DNA of 7,815 nt from an uncultured Clostridia bacterium (GTDB taxonomy: Bacteria > Bacillota > Clostridia > TANB77 > CAG-508). The notes under the pieces are model-generated. The model saw only the letters and a program-made list of their open reading frames with translations, made no database searches and was not told the DNA's origin. Both the position numbers and the translations under genes were made by a program. This document shows, piece after piece, positions 1 through 6,811 of this stretch (position 1 is the first letter of the stretch; each line of letters opens with the position of its first letter). Where the stretch lies: NCBI GenBank assembly GCA_948517135.1, contig CAORJJ010000022.1, positions 1-7,815 on the forward strand, written 5' to 3'.

Positions 1-45
1 GTTTTATCTATATTTTAACTATACATATTTAATCACATTTAAAAA
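1..45. other. Non-coding flank downstream of fabI
   Basis: These 45 very AT-rich bases follow the fabI stop codon (46-48). On the transcribed strand I see no GC-rich stem followed by a T run, so there is no support for an intrinsic terminator here. No ribosome binding site or start of a further gene is visible either. The transcript may continue leftwards beyond the window, or terminate there. Confidence 0.5.
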
Positions 46-819
46 TTATACACCCATTATATTATATCCGCTATCTGCATAAATTACTTGACCAGTAATA
101 CTATCAGACATACCACTTAATAAAAATGTTGCTACATTTCCTACTTGAATTGTTGTTACATTTCTATGTAGTGGTGATTTTTCTTCAACAACAGTTAATA
201 TTGAAGAGAAATCTTTAATTCCTTTAGCAGACAATGTTTTTATAGGTCCTGCTGATACTGCATTTACTCTTATTCCTTCTTTTCCTAAATTTTCAGCTAA
301 ATATCTAACACTTGATTCTAAAGCAGCTTTTGCAACTCCCATTACATTATAACCTTCTAAAACTTTTGTAGATCCATGATATGTTAAAGTAATTAAACTT
401 GCATTTTCATTTAACATATCTAATTCTTTTGCCATTCTTGAAGCAAGTACAAATGAATATGCACTTACATCGTTTGCATGATTAAATCCTTCTCTACTTG
501 TGAAAATAAAATCATTATGTAAATCTTCTGTATTAGCATGTGCTACAGCATGAACTATTCCATCTATTTTTCCATTTTCTTCTTTTATTTTAGTAAAAGT
601 TTCTTTTACTAATTCATCTTCAGAAGCACCATTTAAAACATATGCCTTACTTCCTTCAAACTCACTTATTAATTCCTCTATTTTTTCTTTATTATCTTCT
701 CCCATATAAGTGAATATCAGTTGTGCTCCATTATCATATGCAGATTTTGCAATTCCAAAAGCAATACTCCATTTATTTCTAATTCCCATTATTAATATTT
801 TTTTGTTTTCTAATAACAT
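46..819 (-). CDS. fabI: Enoyl-[acyl-carrier-protein] reductase, FabI type (divergent)
   Basis: The 257-residue protein is a cytoplasmic enoyl-ACP reductase of the short-chain dehydrogenase (SDR) fold. It should reduce trans-2-enoyl-ACP to acyl-ACP with NAD(P)H, the last step of each elongation cycle. What is seen: an N-terminal cofactor loop of FabI type (GIRNKWSIAFGIA, residues 12-24) rather than the FabG GxxxGIG; the FabI catalytic signature Y147, Y157 and K164 (YNVMGVAK); the SAGPIKTLSAKGIKDF segment (189-204); and a C-terminal TGQVIYADSG. Length matches Bacillus FabI (about 258). Oddities: the usual CDV after strand 3 is NGA (63-65), and the HSIAFA/HSIGFA segment is HAVAHA (90-95), with His at the usual Phe. 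ATG 819 has an AGGAGG (825-830) five bases upstream, and accA ends 14 nt before, so it is probably in the same operon. Assignment as FabI is firm; substrate and cofactor preference are inferred. Confidence 0.93.
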   Translation of the reverse strand: MLLENKKILIMGIRNKWSIAFGIAKSAYDNGAQLIFTYMGEDNKEKIEELISEFEGSKAYVLNGASEDELVKETFTKIKEENGKIDGIVHAVAHANTEDLHNDFIFTSREGFNHANDVSAYSFVLASRMAKELDMLNENASLITLTYHGSTKVLEGYNVMGVAKAALESSVRYLAENLGKEGIRVNAVSAGPIKTLSAKGIKDFSSILTVVEEKSPLHRNVTTIQVGNVATFLLSGMSDSITGQVIYADSGYNIMGV

Positions 820-824
820 ATTTT

Positions 825-830
825 CCTCCT
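825..830 (-). promoter_or_regulatory. fabI ribosome binding site
   Basis: A full AGGAGG on the minus strand, five bases before the fabI ATG (819) and three bases after the accA stop codon (834-836). Its strength and closeness argue that fabI is translated from the same message as accA. Confidence 0.75.
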
Positions 831-833
831 AAA

Positions 834-1634
834 TTATTTTAAATTTACAAATTCTCCCATTTTTCTAAATTTTTGATATCTTTCCTCTACAATTTCACTT
901 TCTGATTTATCTTGAAATTCTGAAATTGATTTTACAATTTCTTTTTTTAAGCATTTACAAATTTCATGAAATGCATTATCAGATGAAGTTTCTTTTATTA
1001 TTTTATCAATTACTTTCAAATCATACAAATCTTTTGCGGTTAATTTCATTTTTTCTGCTGCCTCCTTTACTCTTGAAGAGTCTTTCCATAAAATACTACT
1101 ATATCCTTCTGGTGAAAGAATTGAGTATATTGCATTTTCTAACATAAATATTTTATTACCAACACTAATTGCTAAAGCTCCTCCACTTGAGCCTTCACCA
1201 ATTACTATTGCAATAACTGGAACTTTTAATTTTGCCATTTCAAACATTGATTTTGCAATAGCTTCTCCCTGACCTCTCTCTTCTGCACCAATTCCAGGAT
1301 AAGCACCTTTTGTATCTACAAAAGTAATTACTGGTCTTTTAAATTTTTCAGCTTGTTTCATAAACCTTATTGCTTTTCTATAACTTTCAGGATTTGGCAT
1401 TCCAAAATTTCTTTCTATATTTTCTTTTGTATTTCTTCCTTTTTGCTGAGCAATAATTGTAAAATTTTGTTTACCAATTTTAGCCAATCCACAAACAATA
1501 GACTTATCATCTTTAAAATTTCTATCACCATGAAGTTCGATAAATTCATCAAAAATATTTTCAATATATTCAATTGCAGTCTTTCTTTTTGGATTTCTCG
1601 CAATTTCAACCTTTTCCCACGCAGTTAAACTCAT
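834..1634 (-). CDS. accA: Acetyl-CoA carboxylase, carboxyltransferase subunit alpha
   Basis: This 266-residue protein is the alpha half of the carboxyltransferase. With AccD it moves CO2 from carboxybiotin on AccB to acetyl-CoA, giving malonyl-CoA. It is a crotonase-fold protein of the short Bacillota type (E. coli AccA is about 319 residues). Family marks: the N-terminal AWEKVEIARNPKR; ELHGDR (33-38); the GMPNPESYRKA motif (78-88); VDTKGAYPGIGAEERGQGEA (106-125); and the oxyanion-hole glycine-rich loop GEGSSGGALA (146-155), followed by LSPEGYSSILWKD. Two positions differ from the commonest form: Lys109 where DTPGAYPG has Pro, and Ser149 where GEGGSGG has Gly. Both positions vary in the family. 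ATG 1634 follows a TAAGGGGTG ribosome binding site (1642-1650), and accD stops 20 nt upstream. Co-transcription with accD fits the need for equal amounts of the two subunits. Confidence 0.96.
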   Translation of the reverse strand: MSLTAWEKVEIARNPKRKTAIEYIENIFDEFIELHGDRNFKDDKSIVCGLAKIGKQNFTIIAQQKGRNTKENIERNFGMPNPESYRKAIRFMKQAEKFKRPVITFVDTKGAYPGIGAEERGQGEAIAKSMFEMAKLKVPVIAIVIGEGSSGGALAISVGNKIFMLENAIYSILSPEGYSSILWKDSSRVKEAAEKMKLTAKDLYDLKVIDKIIKETSSDNAFHEICKCLKKEIVKSISEFQDKSESEIVEERYQKFRKMGEFVNLK

Positions 1635-1654
1635 TCTTTTTCACCCCTTACTAT

Positions 1655-2497
1655 CTAATTTGTCTTATGATATTTAATTAATTTTGAAAGTGTTTCTTTT
1701 AAGTCTTTTCTTTCAACTATTTTATCAATAAAACCATGTTCTAACAAAAATTCAGCTGTTTGAAAACCTTCTGGCAATTTTTCTCCAATGGTTTGTTCTA
1801 TAACTCTTTGCCCTGCAAATCCTATCATTGCTTTAGGCTCTGATATAATAATATCTCCTAGACTTGCAAAAGATGCTGTAACTCCACCATATGTTGGATC
1901 TGTTAAAACAGAAATATATAATAATCCAGCTTCATCTAATTTTGTTAATGCTGATGTTGTTTTTGCCATTTGCATTAATGATATAATTCCTTCTTGCATT
2001 CTTGCTCCACCTGAAACAGAAAAAATTATTATCGGGAATTTCTTTTCTATTGCCTGTTCTATTGCATATGTAATTTTCTCTCCAACAACACTTCCCATGC
2101 TTCCCATTAAAAATCCACTATCCATTATACAAATTACTACATCTTCATCATTTATTTTTCCAGTTCCACAAGCTACTGCTTCTTCAAGTCCTGTTTTTTC
2201 TCTTAATGCTTTTAGCTTCCTTGTATAATCTTCCATTTCTAATGGATTACTTGTTTCTATATTTAGATCAAATCTTTTATATGTTCCTTCATCAATTATT
2301 TGTTCTAATCTTCTATTTATATGCATTCTAAAATAGTGACCACAATTAGGACAAATATTCATATTACTCCAAAGTGATTCTTTATATATTATTTCTTTAC
2401 ATCCATCACATTTTATCCATTTTCCAACTGGAATATCTATTCTGTTTGGTTTATTCTTTGGAGACGGATCTCTCTTTTTTATCTTATCAACAATCAT
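1655..2497 (-). CDS. accD: Acetyl-CoA carboxylase, carboxyltransferase subunit beta (zinc-binding)
   Basis: The 280-residue beta subunit of acetyl-CoA carboxyltransferase, partner of the adjacent accA product. An N-terminal four-cysteine zinc ribbon is complete: C30-x2-C33 and C49-x2-C52, within the KCDGC and CPNCGH motifs. The crotonase-like domain follows, with MGSMGSVVGEK (131-141), the SGGARMQEG loop (162-170) that forms an oxyanion hole, and the TDPTYGGVTASFA segment. Length is normal for Bacillota. ATG 2497 is preceded by AAGAAGGTG (2505-2513), which overlaps the accC stop codon (2512-2514), so translation of accC and accD is probably coupled. In E. coli the AccD zinc ribbon has been reported to bind mRNA in carboxyltransferase autoregulation; whether that applies here is unknown. 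Confidence 0.97.
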   Translation of the reverse strand: MIVDKIKKRDPSPKNKPNRIDIPVGKWIKCDGCKEIIYKESLWSNMNICPNCGHYFRMHINRRLEQIIDEGTYKRFDLNIETSNPLEMEDYTRKLKALREKTGLEEAVACGTGKINDEDVVICIMDSGFLMGSMGSVVGEKITYAIEQAIEKKFPIIIFSVSGGARMQEGIISLMQMAKTTSALTKLDEAGLLYISVLTDPTYGGVTASFASLGDIIISEPKAMIGFAGQRVIEQTIGEKLPEGFQTAEFLLEHGFIDKIVERKDLKETLSKLIKYHKTN

Positions 2498-2511
2498 TTT
2501 CTAACACCTTC

Positions 2512-3849
2512 TTAAAATAACATTTTTTCTATAAATGATGTATCAAAGTTTCCTCTGATAAAATCTGGATTTTTAATAATTTCAAATAAAAAGTCTCTAT
2601 TGGTTTCTATTCCATCAATTACAAGTTCTTCTAATGCTCTTTTCATTTTTGCAATTGCTTCATTTCTTGTATTTCCAAAAACTATTATTTTTGCAAGCAT
2701 TGAATCATAATATGGTGGTATTGTATAGCCATCATAAATGCTTGAATCAATTCTTACACCATTTCCACCAGGTAAATTAAGTCCTGTAATTTTTCCAGGG
2801 CATGGCATAAAATTCTTATTTGGATTTTCTGCATTTATTCTACATTCAATAGAATGACCTTTAAAATTAATATCTTTTTGCTTAAATTTCAACTTTTCTC
2901 CAGCTGCGATTTTTATTTGTTCTTTTACAATATCAACTCCTGTTCTCATTTCAGTAATTGGATGCTCAACTTGAATTCTAGTATTCATTTCCATAAAGTA
3001 AAAATTTTTATCACTATCAACTAGAAATTCTACTGTTCCACAACTTGTATAACCAGCAGCTTTTGCAGCTCTAACTGCAGATTCTCCCATTTTACTTCTT
3101 AATTTTTCATCAATTGCAGTTGATGGAGTTTCTTCAATTACCTTTTGATGTTTTCTTTGTATTGAACAATCTCTTTCTCCTAAATGTACAACATTTCCAT
3201 GTTCATCTGCTAAAATTTGAATTTCAACATGTCTTGGATTTTTCACAAATTTTTCAATATAGATTTCATCATCATTAAAAGATATTTTTGCCTCTTGTTT
3301 TACAATATTATAATTAGTTTCAAGTTCATCACTATTATTTACTATTCTGATTCCCTTTCCACCACCACCAGCTGCTGCTTTCAACATTATTGGATAACCA
3401 ATTTTTTCTGCAACATTTATTGCATCTTTTAGACCTTTTACACTTCCATCTGAACCTGGTATTACAGGAACACCAGCTTTTTTCATCATATCTTTTGAAT
3501 TAGATTTATTTCCAAGCAAATCAATTACTTCACTTGTTGGACCAATAAATTTTATATTGGATTCTTTGCATATTCTTGCAAACTGTGAGTTTTCAGACAA
3601 AAAACCAAATCCTGGATGAATACTATCACTTCCTGTTATATATGCAGCTTCAATTATATTTTTAATATTCAAATAACTTTTATTAGAAGGAGCAGGGCCT
3701 ATACAAACTGCTTCATCTGCAAGTTTTGTATGTAATGCATCTTTATCTGCTTCTGAATAAATTGCAACTGTTTTTATATTCATTTCTTTGCAAGCTCTAA
3801 TAATTCTAACTGCAATTTCTCCACGATTTGCTATTAGTATTTTATTCAT
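2512..3849 (-). CDS. accC: Biotin carboxylase subunit of acetyl-CoA carboxylase
   Basis: A 445-residue biotin carboxylase (E. coli 449) of the ATP-grasp superfamily. It carboxylates the biotin on AccB using ATP and bicarbonate. Domains in order: an N-terminal biotin carboxylase domain (KILIANRGEIAVRIIRAC, 3-20; HPGFGFLSEN, 78-87); the ATP-grasp domain with Lys115, Lys157 and the glycine-rich GGGGKGIR loop (161-168); then the active-site block ERDCSIQRKHQK (225-236). Metal and bicarbonate ligands E274, E287, N289, R291, Q293, V294, E295 and R337 (ECRINAE) line up with the known E. coli residues, so the enzyme looks fully active. ATG 3849 has a perfect AGGAGG (3855-3860) that overlaps the TAG stop of fabZ (3859-3861). 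Only the carboxylase domain is present, so this is the multi-subunit bacterial form, not pyruvate carboxylase. Confidence 0.97.
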   Translation of the reverse strand: MNKILIANRGEIAVRIIRACKEMNIKTVAIYSEADKDALHTKLADEAVCIGPAPSNKSYLNIKNIIEAAYITGSDSIHPGFGFLSENSQFARICKESNIKFIGPTSEVIDLLGNKSNSKDMMKKAGVPVIPGSDGSVKGLKDAINVAEKIGYPIMLKAAAGGGGKGIRIVNNSDELETNYNIVKQEAKISFNDDEIYIEKFVKNPRHVEIQILADEHGNVVHLGERDCSIQRKHQKVIEETPSTAIDEKLRSKMGESAVRAAKAAGYTSCGTVEFLVDSDKNFYFMEMNTRIQVEHPITEMRTGVDIVKEQIKIAAGEKLKFKQKDINFKGHSIECRINAENPNKNFMPCPGKITGLNLPGGNGVRIDSSIYDGYTIPPYYDSMLAKIIVFGNTRNEAIAKMKRALEELVIDGIETNRDFLFEIIKNPDFIRGNFDTSFIEKMLF

Positions 3850-3854
3850 ATTTT

Positions 3855-3861
3855 CCTCCTA
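3855..3861 (-). promoter_or_regulatory. fabZ stop codon fused to accC ribosome binding site
   Basis: The same TAGGAGG arrangement as at fabF/accB: TAG (3861-3859) ends fabZ and AGGAGG (3860-3855) lies five bases before the accC ATG (3849). Confidence 0.75.
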
Positions 3862-4284
3862 TCCAATTACAGCAAATGTTAATTCTCCTTTAGCTGCAAT
3901 TTTTCCATCAACTGTTGCTACTGCTTCTCCAACACCAATTGGACCTTTTCTTTTTATAATCTTAACTTCTAACTTTAACTTATCTCCTGGTACAACCATT
4001 TTTTTAAATTTCATTTTATCAATTCCACCAAATAAAGCATTTTTTCCTTTATTCTCTTCCATTGAAAGAATTGCAACAGCACCAGCTTGAGCTAAACTTT
4101 CTGTTATTAAAACACCTGGCATAATTGGATTTCCAGGAAAATGTCCTTTAAAATACCATTCTTCTGCATCAACATTTTTATAAGCAATACAACTTTCTCC
4201 TGGAACATATTCTTCAACTTCATCAATCATCAAAAATGGTTCTCTTTGAGGAATAATGTTTTTAATCTCTTCTTTATCTAACAT
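3859..4284 (-). CDS. fabZ: 3-hydroxyacyl-[acyl-carrier-protein] dehydratase FabZ
   Basis: A 141-residue hot-dog-fold dehydratase that removes water from 3-hydroxyacyl-ACP to give trans-2-enoyl-ACP. The start matches the family (IKNIIPQREPFLMIDEV, residues 7-23). The catalytic pair is present: His48 in GHFPGNPIMPGVL and Glu62 in ESLAQAG. The FGGIDKMKFKK segment and the C-terminal AKGELTFAV are also typical. Size and motifs indicate FabZ rather than the isomerising FabA, so double-bond introduction for unsaturated fatty acids is not explained by this gene alone. ATG 4284 has AAAGGA (4291-4296) six bases upstream. A 43-nt gap separates it from accB and contains part of a short direct-repeat cluster. 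Its place between accB and accC is the conserved Bacillota order. Confidence 0.97.
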   Translation of the reverse strand: MLDKEEIKNIIPQREPFLMIDEVEEYVPGESCIAYKNVDAEEWYFKGHFPGNPIMPGVLITESLAQAGAVAILSMEENKGKNALFGGIDKMKFKKMVVPGDKLKLEVKIIKRKGPIGVGEAVATVDGKIAAKGELTFAVIG

Positions 4285-4294
4285 TTCTTATCCT

Positions 4295-4342
4295 TTCTAA
4301 AATTTATTGTACATTCTAAATTTTATTCTAAACGATTCTAAA
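4295..4342. repeat. Four direct copies of TTCTAAA around the accB stop and accB/fabZ gap
   Basis: The heptamer TTCTAAA (TTTAGAA on the coding strand) occurs at 4295-4301, 4314-4320, 4326-4332 and 4336-4342. The two copies nearest accB are part of a longer repeat, GTTTAGAAT on the coding strand, ten bases apart, covering the last accB codons and its TAG stop. The spacing is irregular (19, 12 and 10 bases), so this is a small cluster rather than a regular array. It could be slippage in AT-rich DNA. Confidence 0.6.
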
Positions 4343-4780
4343 CAAAGGCTTTCCATAGTCAACTGTTTCTCCATCTTTTACTAGAATTTCAACAATTTTG
4401 CCTTCATATTCAGATTCAATTTCATTCATTAATTTCATTGCTTCTATTATACAAAGTACAGTTCCCTTTTTTACTATACTTCCTACTTCAACATATGGGT
4501 TGCTATCTGGTGATGGTTTCATATAAAAAGTTCCAATCATTGGGGATTTTACAATATTACCTTCTTCTGTTATTTCCTTTTGTTCATCTTTAGAAATATT
4601 ACTACTATTGCTATGAAATTCTTCTTTAACAATTTGTTCTTCTAGATTTGTTACAACTACTTGTTTTCCATTATTTTTTTCCATTTTGATTTTTATACCA
4701 TCTGGAAATTCTATATCAAGTGATGTTAGTTTTGAATTTCCCATATCGTCCATTAATTGTTTTATCTTTTCATATTCCAT
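4328..4780 (-). CDS. accB: Biotin carboxyl carrier protein of acetyl-CoA carboxylase
   Basis: A 150-residue biotin carboxyl carrier protein, whose biotinyl-lysine arm shuttles CO2 from AccC to AccA/AccD. An N-terminal segment (1-35) resembles the usual AccB region; a polar, low-complexity linker (about 36-75) follows, rich in Asn, Ser, Glu and Lys. The C-terminal biotinyl domain (about 76-150) has VKSPMIGTFY (77-86) and the biotin attachment motif EAMKLMNEI, with Lys116 the expected modified residue. The motif needs a biotin ligase (BirA), not seen in this window. ATG 4780 lies nine bases after AGGAGG (4790-4795), which overlaps the fabF stop codon. A closer ATG at 4786-4788 opens only a two-codon frame ending in TAA, so 4780 is the real start. 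Confidence 0.97.
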   Translation of the reverse strand: MEYEKIKQLMDDMGNSKLTSLDIEFPDGIKIKMEKNNGKQVVVTNLEEQIVKEEFHSNSSNISKDEQKEITEEGNIVKSPMIGTFYMKPSPDSNPYVEVGSIVKKGTVLCIIEAMKLMNEIESEYEGKIVEILVKDGETVDYGKPLFRIV

Positions 4781-4789
4781 TATAGCATT

Positions 4790-4796
4790 CCTCCTA
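4790..4796 (-). promoter_or_regulatory. fabF stop codon fused to accB ribosome binding site
   Basis: Minus-strand TAGGAGG: TAG (4796-4794) ends fabF and AGGAGG (4795-4790) is the accB ribosome binding site. A ribosome finishing fabF therefore stops on the accB initiation site, which suggests coupled translation. Confidence 0.75.
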
Positions 4797-6032
4797 ATTT
4801 TTATATTTCTTTAAAATAATACTTGCATTATGACCACCAAATCCTAAAGAGTTAGACATTACAATATTTAGTTCTTTCTCTATAGCTTTATTTGGTACTA
4901 TATCCAAATCACATTCTTCATCTTTTTCTTTATAATTAATTGTTGGTGGCACTAAATTATTTTCAAGTGCTTTTGTACAAATAATAGCTTCAATAGCTCC
5001 AGCAGCTCCTAACAAATGTCCTGTATTTCCCTTTGTTGAGCTAACTTTTACATTCTTATAATCTTCCTTAAAAATTAATTTTACAGCTTTTGTTTCTGTA
5101 CTATCATTTAAATGTGTTGAAGTTCCATGAGCATTTATATAATCAATATCAAGAGCATTTATTTTAGCATCTTCAATTGCTCTTTCCATTGCTCTCACAG
5201 CTCCTTTAGCTTCAGGATCTGGTGATGTAATATGATATGCATCTGATGTAGCTCCATACCCAACTACTTCAGCATATATTTTTGCTCCTCTTTTTTGGGC
5301 ATGTTCTAATTCTTCCAAAACTATAACTCCTGAACCTTCTCCCATTATAAAACCGCTTCTCTCTTTATCAAATGGAATACTTGCTCTTAATTTATCAGTT
5401 CCAGTACATAATGCTTTCATATTTTCAAATCCAGCTATACCTAATTCACATATAGCTGCTTCTGTTCCGCCAGCAAGAATTACTGTTTCATAACCAGATT
5501 TAATATTTCTATAAGCTTCTCCAATTGCATGTGTAGATGATGCACAAGCAGTAACAATTGAAACTGATTCTCCTTTTAACCCTAAATCCATAGCTACATT
5601 TCCAGCTGGCATATTTGCAATTGCCATTGGTATAAACATTGGAGAAATTCTATTAGCACCTTTTTCAAACTTAACTTGACATTGATTTTCAATTGTTATT
5701 AATCCACCGATTCCAGAACCAATAAATATTCCAACATTATTATAATCTGTATTTTCTTCTGTAATTCCACTATCTTTTAGTGCTTCTCGTGCTGCAATCA
5801 AAGCAAATTGAGAACTTCTATCTAATCTTTTTGATTGTTTTACATCTAAATATTTTGAAGCATCGTAATCTTTAACTTCAGCAACTAATTTTGTTTTTAA
5901 ATTACTATTATCAAATAAAGTAATCTCATCTATTCCACATTTTCCATTCTCTATTCCAGCCCAAGTACTATGAACGTCATTTCCAATTGGATTAATTGTT
6001 CCTAATCCAGTTATTACAACTCTCTTTTCCAT
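4794..6032 (-). CDS. fabF: 3-oxoacyl-[acyl-carrier-protein] synthase II (KAS II)
   Basis: A 412-residue thiolase-fold condensing enzyme that joins malonyl-ACP to acyl-ACP with loss of CO2, the chain-elongation step. The start RVVITGLGTINPIGND (4-19) is typical. The Cys-His-His triad of FabB/FabF enzymes is intact: Cys163 in TACASSTHAIGEA, His302 in NAHGTSTHLND, and His339 in KGNTGHLLGAAG, with the nearby Lys334. FIMGEGSGV (228-236) and the C-terminal NSLGFGGHNAS loop are also present. Length and the two active-site histidines exclude FabH (Cys-His-Asn). FabF rather than FabB is the normal Bacillota elongation synthase. ATG 6032 is preceded by AAAGGAGA (6041-6048). A 44-nt gap separates it from fabG, the longest in the window. 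Confidence 0.97.
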   Translation of the reverse strand: MEKRVVITGLGTINPIGNDVHSTWAGIENGKCGIDEITLFDNSNLKTKLVAEVKDYDASKYLDVKQSKRLDRSSQFALIAAREALKDSGITEENTDYNNVGIFIGSGIGGLITIENQCQVKFEKGANRISPMFIPMAIANMPAGNVAMDLGLKGESVSIVTACASSTHAIGEAYRNIKSGYETVILAGGTEAAICELGIAGFENMKALCTGTDKLRASIPFDKERSGFIMGEGSGVIVLEELEHAQKRGAKIYAEVVGYGATSDAYHITSPDPEAKGAVRAMERAIEDAKINALDIDYINAHGTSTHLNDSTETKAVKLIFKEDYKNVKVSSTKGNTGHLLGAAGAIEAIICTKALENNLVPPTINYKEKDEECDLDIVPNKAIEKELNIVMSNSLGFGGHNASIILKKYKN

Positions 6033-6076
6033 TTAATTTATCTCCTTTTATTTTTTATAGTTTATTGAAAGTTAAA

Positions 6077-6811
6077 CTACATTAACATTCCGCCATCAAT
6101 ATTAATAACTTGCCCTGTAACATAACTACTGTCACTTGATGCTAAAAACTTAACAACATTAGCAACATCTTCTGCTGTTCCTTCTCTTCTTAAAGGAATT
6201 TGATCTAATATTTTTTCTTTTGTTTCATCTTTTAAAACATCTGTCATATCTGTTCTAATAAATCCAGGTGCAACAGCATTTACAAGAATATTTCTACTTG
6301 CAAGTTCTTTAGCTAAACTTTTTGTAAATCCAATTATTCCTGCTTTTGATGCAGCATAATTTGCCTGTCCTGCATTTCCTGAAATTCCTACTACTGAAGC
6401 AAGATTTATAATTCTTCCACATCTTGCTTTCATCATATATGAAGAAACATTCTTACTCATATTAAAAGTTCCACATAGATTTACATCTATAACCTTTTTA
6501 AAATCTTCTTCTTTCATTCTAAGCAATAACATATCTTTTGTTATACCAGCATTGTTTACAAGTACATCTATTTTGCCAAATTTCTCTATTGTTTCTTTTG
6601 TAATTCTTTCAGAATCCTCAAAATTAGATACATCTCCTTCTACAATTAAACAAGAAACATTATAACTTTCTATTTCTTCTTTTATTTTTATAACTTCGTC
6701 ATTTTCTTTTCTACAATTTAAGCTAATATCAAAACCATTTTTAGCTAAAGTAATTGCAATTTGTTTTCCAATTCCGCGTGACGCCCCAGTAATTAAAGCA
6801 ACTTTATTCAT
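6077..6811 (-). CDS. fabG: 3-oxoacyl-[acyl-carrier-protein] reductase FabG
   Basis: A 244-residue SDR enzyme that reduces 3-oxoacyl-ACP to 3-hydroxyacyl-ACP with NADPH. Marks seen: the cofactor motif GASRGIG (9-15), GDV (59-61), NNAG (86-89), and the active-site tetrad N111, S139, Y152 and K156 (YAASK), then PGFIRTDMT and a C-terminal GQVINIDGGM. The start chosen is ATG 6811. It gives MNKVALITGAS, exactly the usual N-terminus and the same length as E. coli FabG, and has GGAGGG at 6816-6821 four bases upstream. A frame extended by four codons to TTG 6823 is possible, but that TTG overlaps the ribosome binding site itself. With ATG 6811 the gene overlaps the end of fabD by 8 nt (6804-6811), suggesting coupled translation. 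Confidence 0.97.
   Translation of the reverse strand: MNKVALITGASRGIGKQIAITLAKNGFDISLNCRKENDEVIKIKEEIESYNVSCLIVEGDVSNFEDSERITKETIEKFGKIDVLVNNAGITKDMLLLRMKEEDFKKVIDVNLCGTFNMSKNVSSYMMKARCGRIINLASVVGISGNAGQANYAASKAGIIGFTKSLAKELASRNILVNAVAPGFIRTDMTDVLKDETKEKILDQIPLRREGTAEDVANVVKFLASSDSSYVTGQVINIDGGMLM

Noticed and set aside
926..1628. Plus-strand frames (926-1147, 1353-1628) and a second minus-strand frame (1415-1609) within accA
   Set aside because: All are shadows of accA in other frames, with low-complexity Phe/Leu/Ile or Lys-rich translations.
1788..2228. A 146-codon plus-strand open frame opposite accD
   Set aside because: It lies wholly antisense to a clearly conserved accD, shows no recognisable domain, and its composition (Ile, Ser and Pro rich) is what antisense reading of AT-rich genes produces.
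3788..4090. A 100-codon plus-strand frame crossing the accC/fabZ junction
   Set aside because: It is antisense to two conserved genes and spans their junction, and it has no recognisable family motif.
4297..4314. Five-codon mini-frame (ATG TAC AAT AAA TTT TAG) in the accB/fabZ gap, as a possible leader peptide
   Set aside because: It has no ribosome binding site and is not followed by an attenuator-like hairpin.
4783..4788. Two-codon ATG CTA TAA frame just before accB
   Set aside because: The ATG is only one base from AGGAGG, too close for initiation; accB ATG 4780 has proper spacing.
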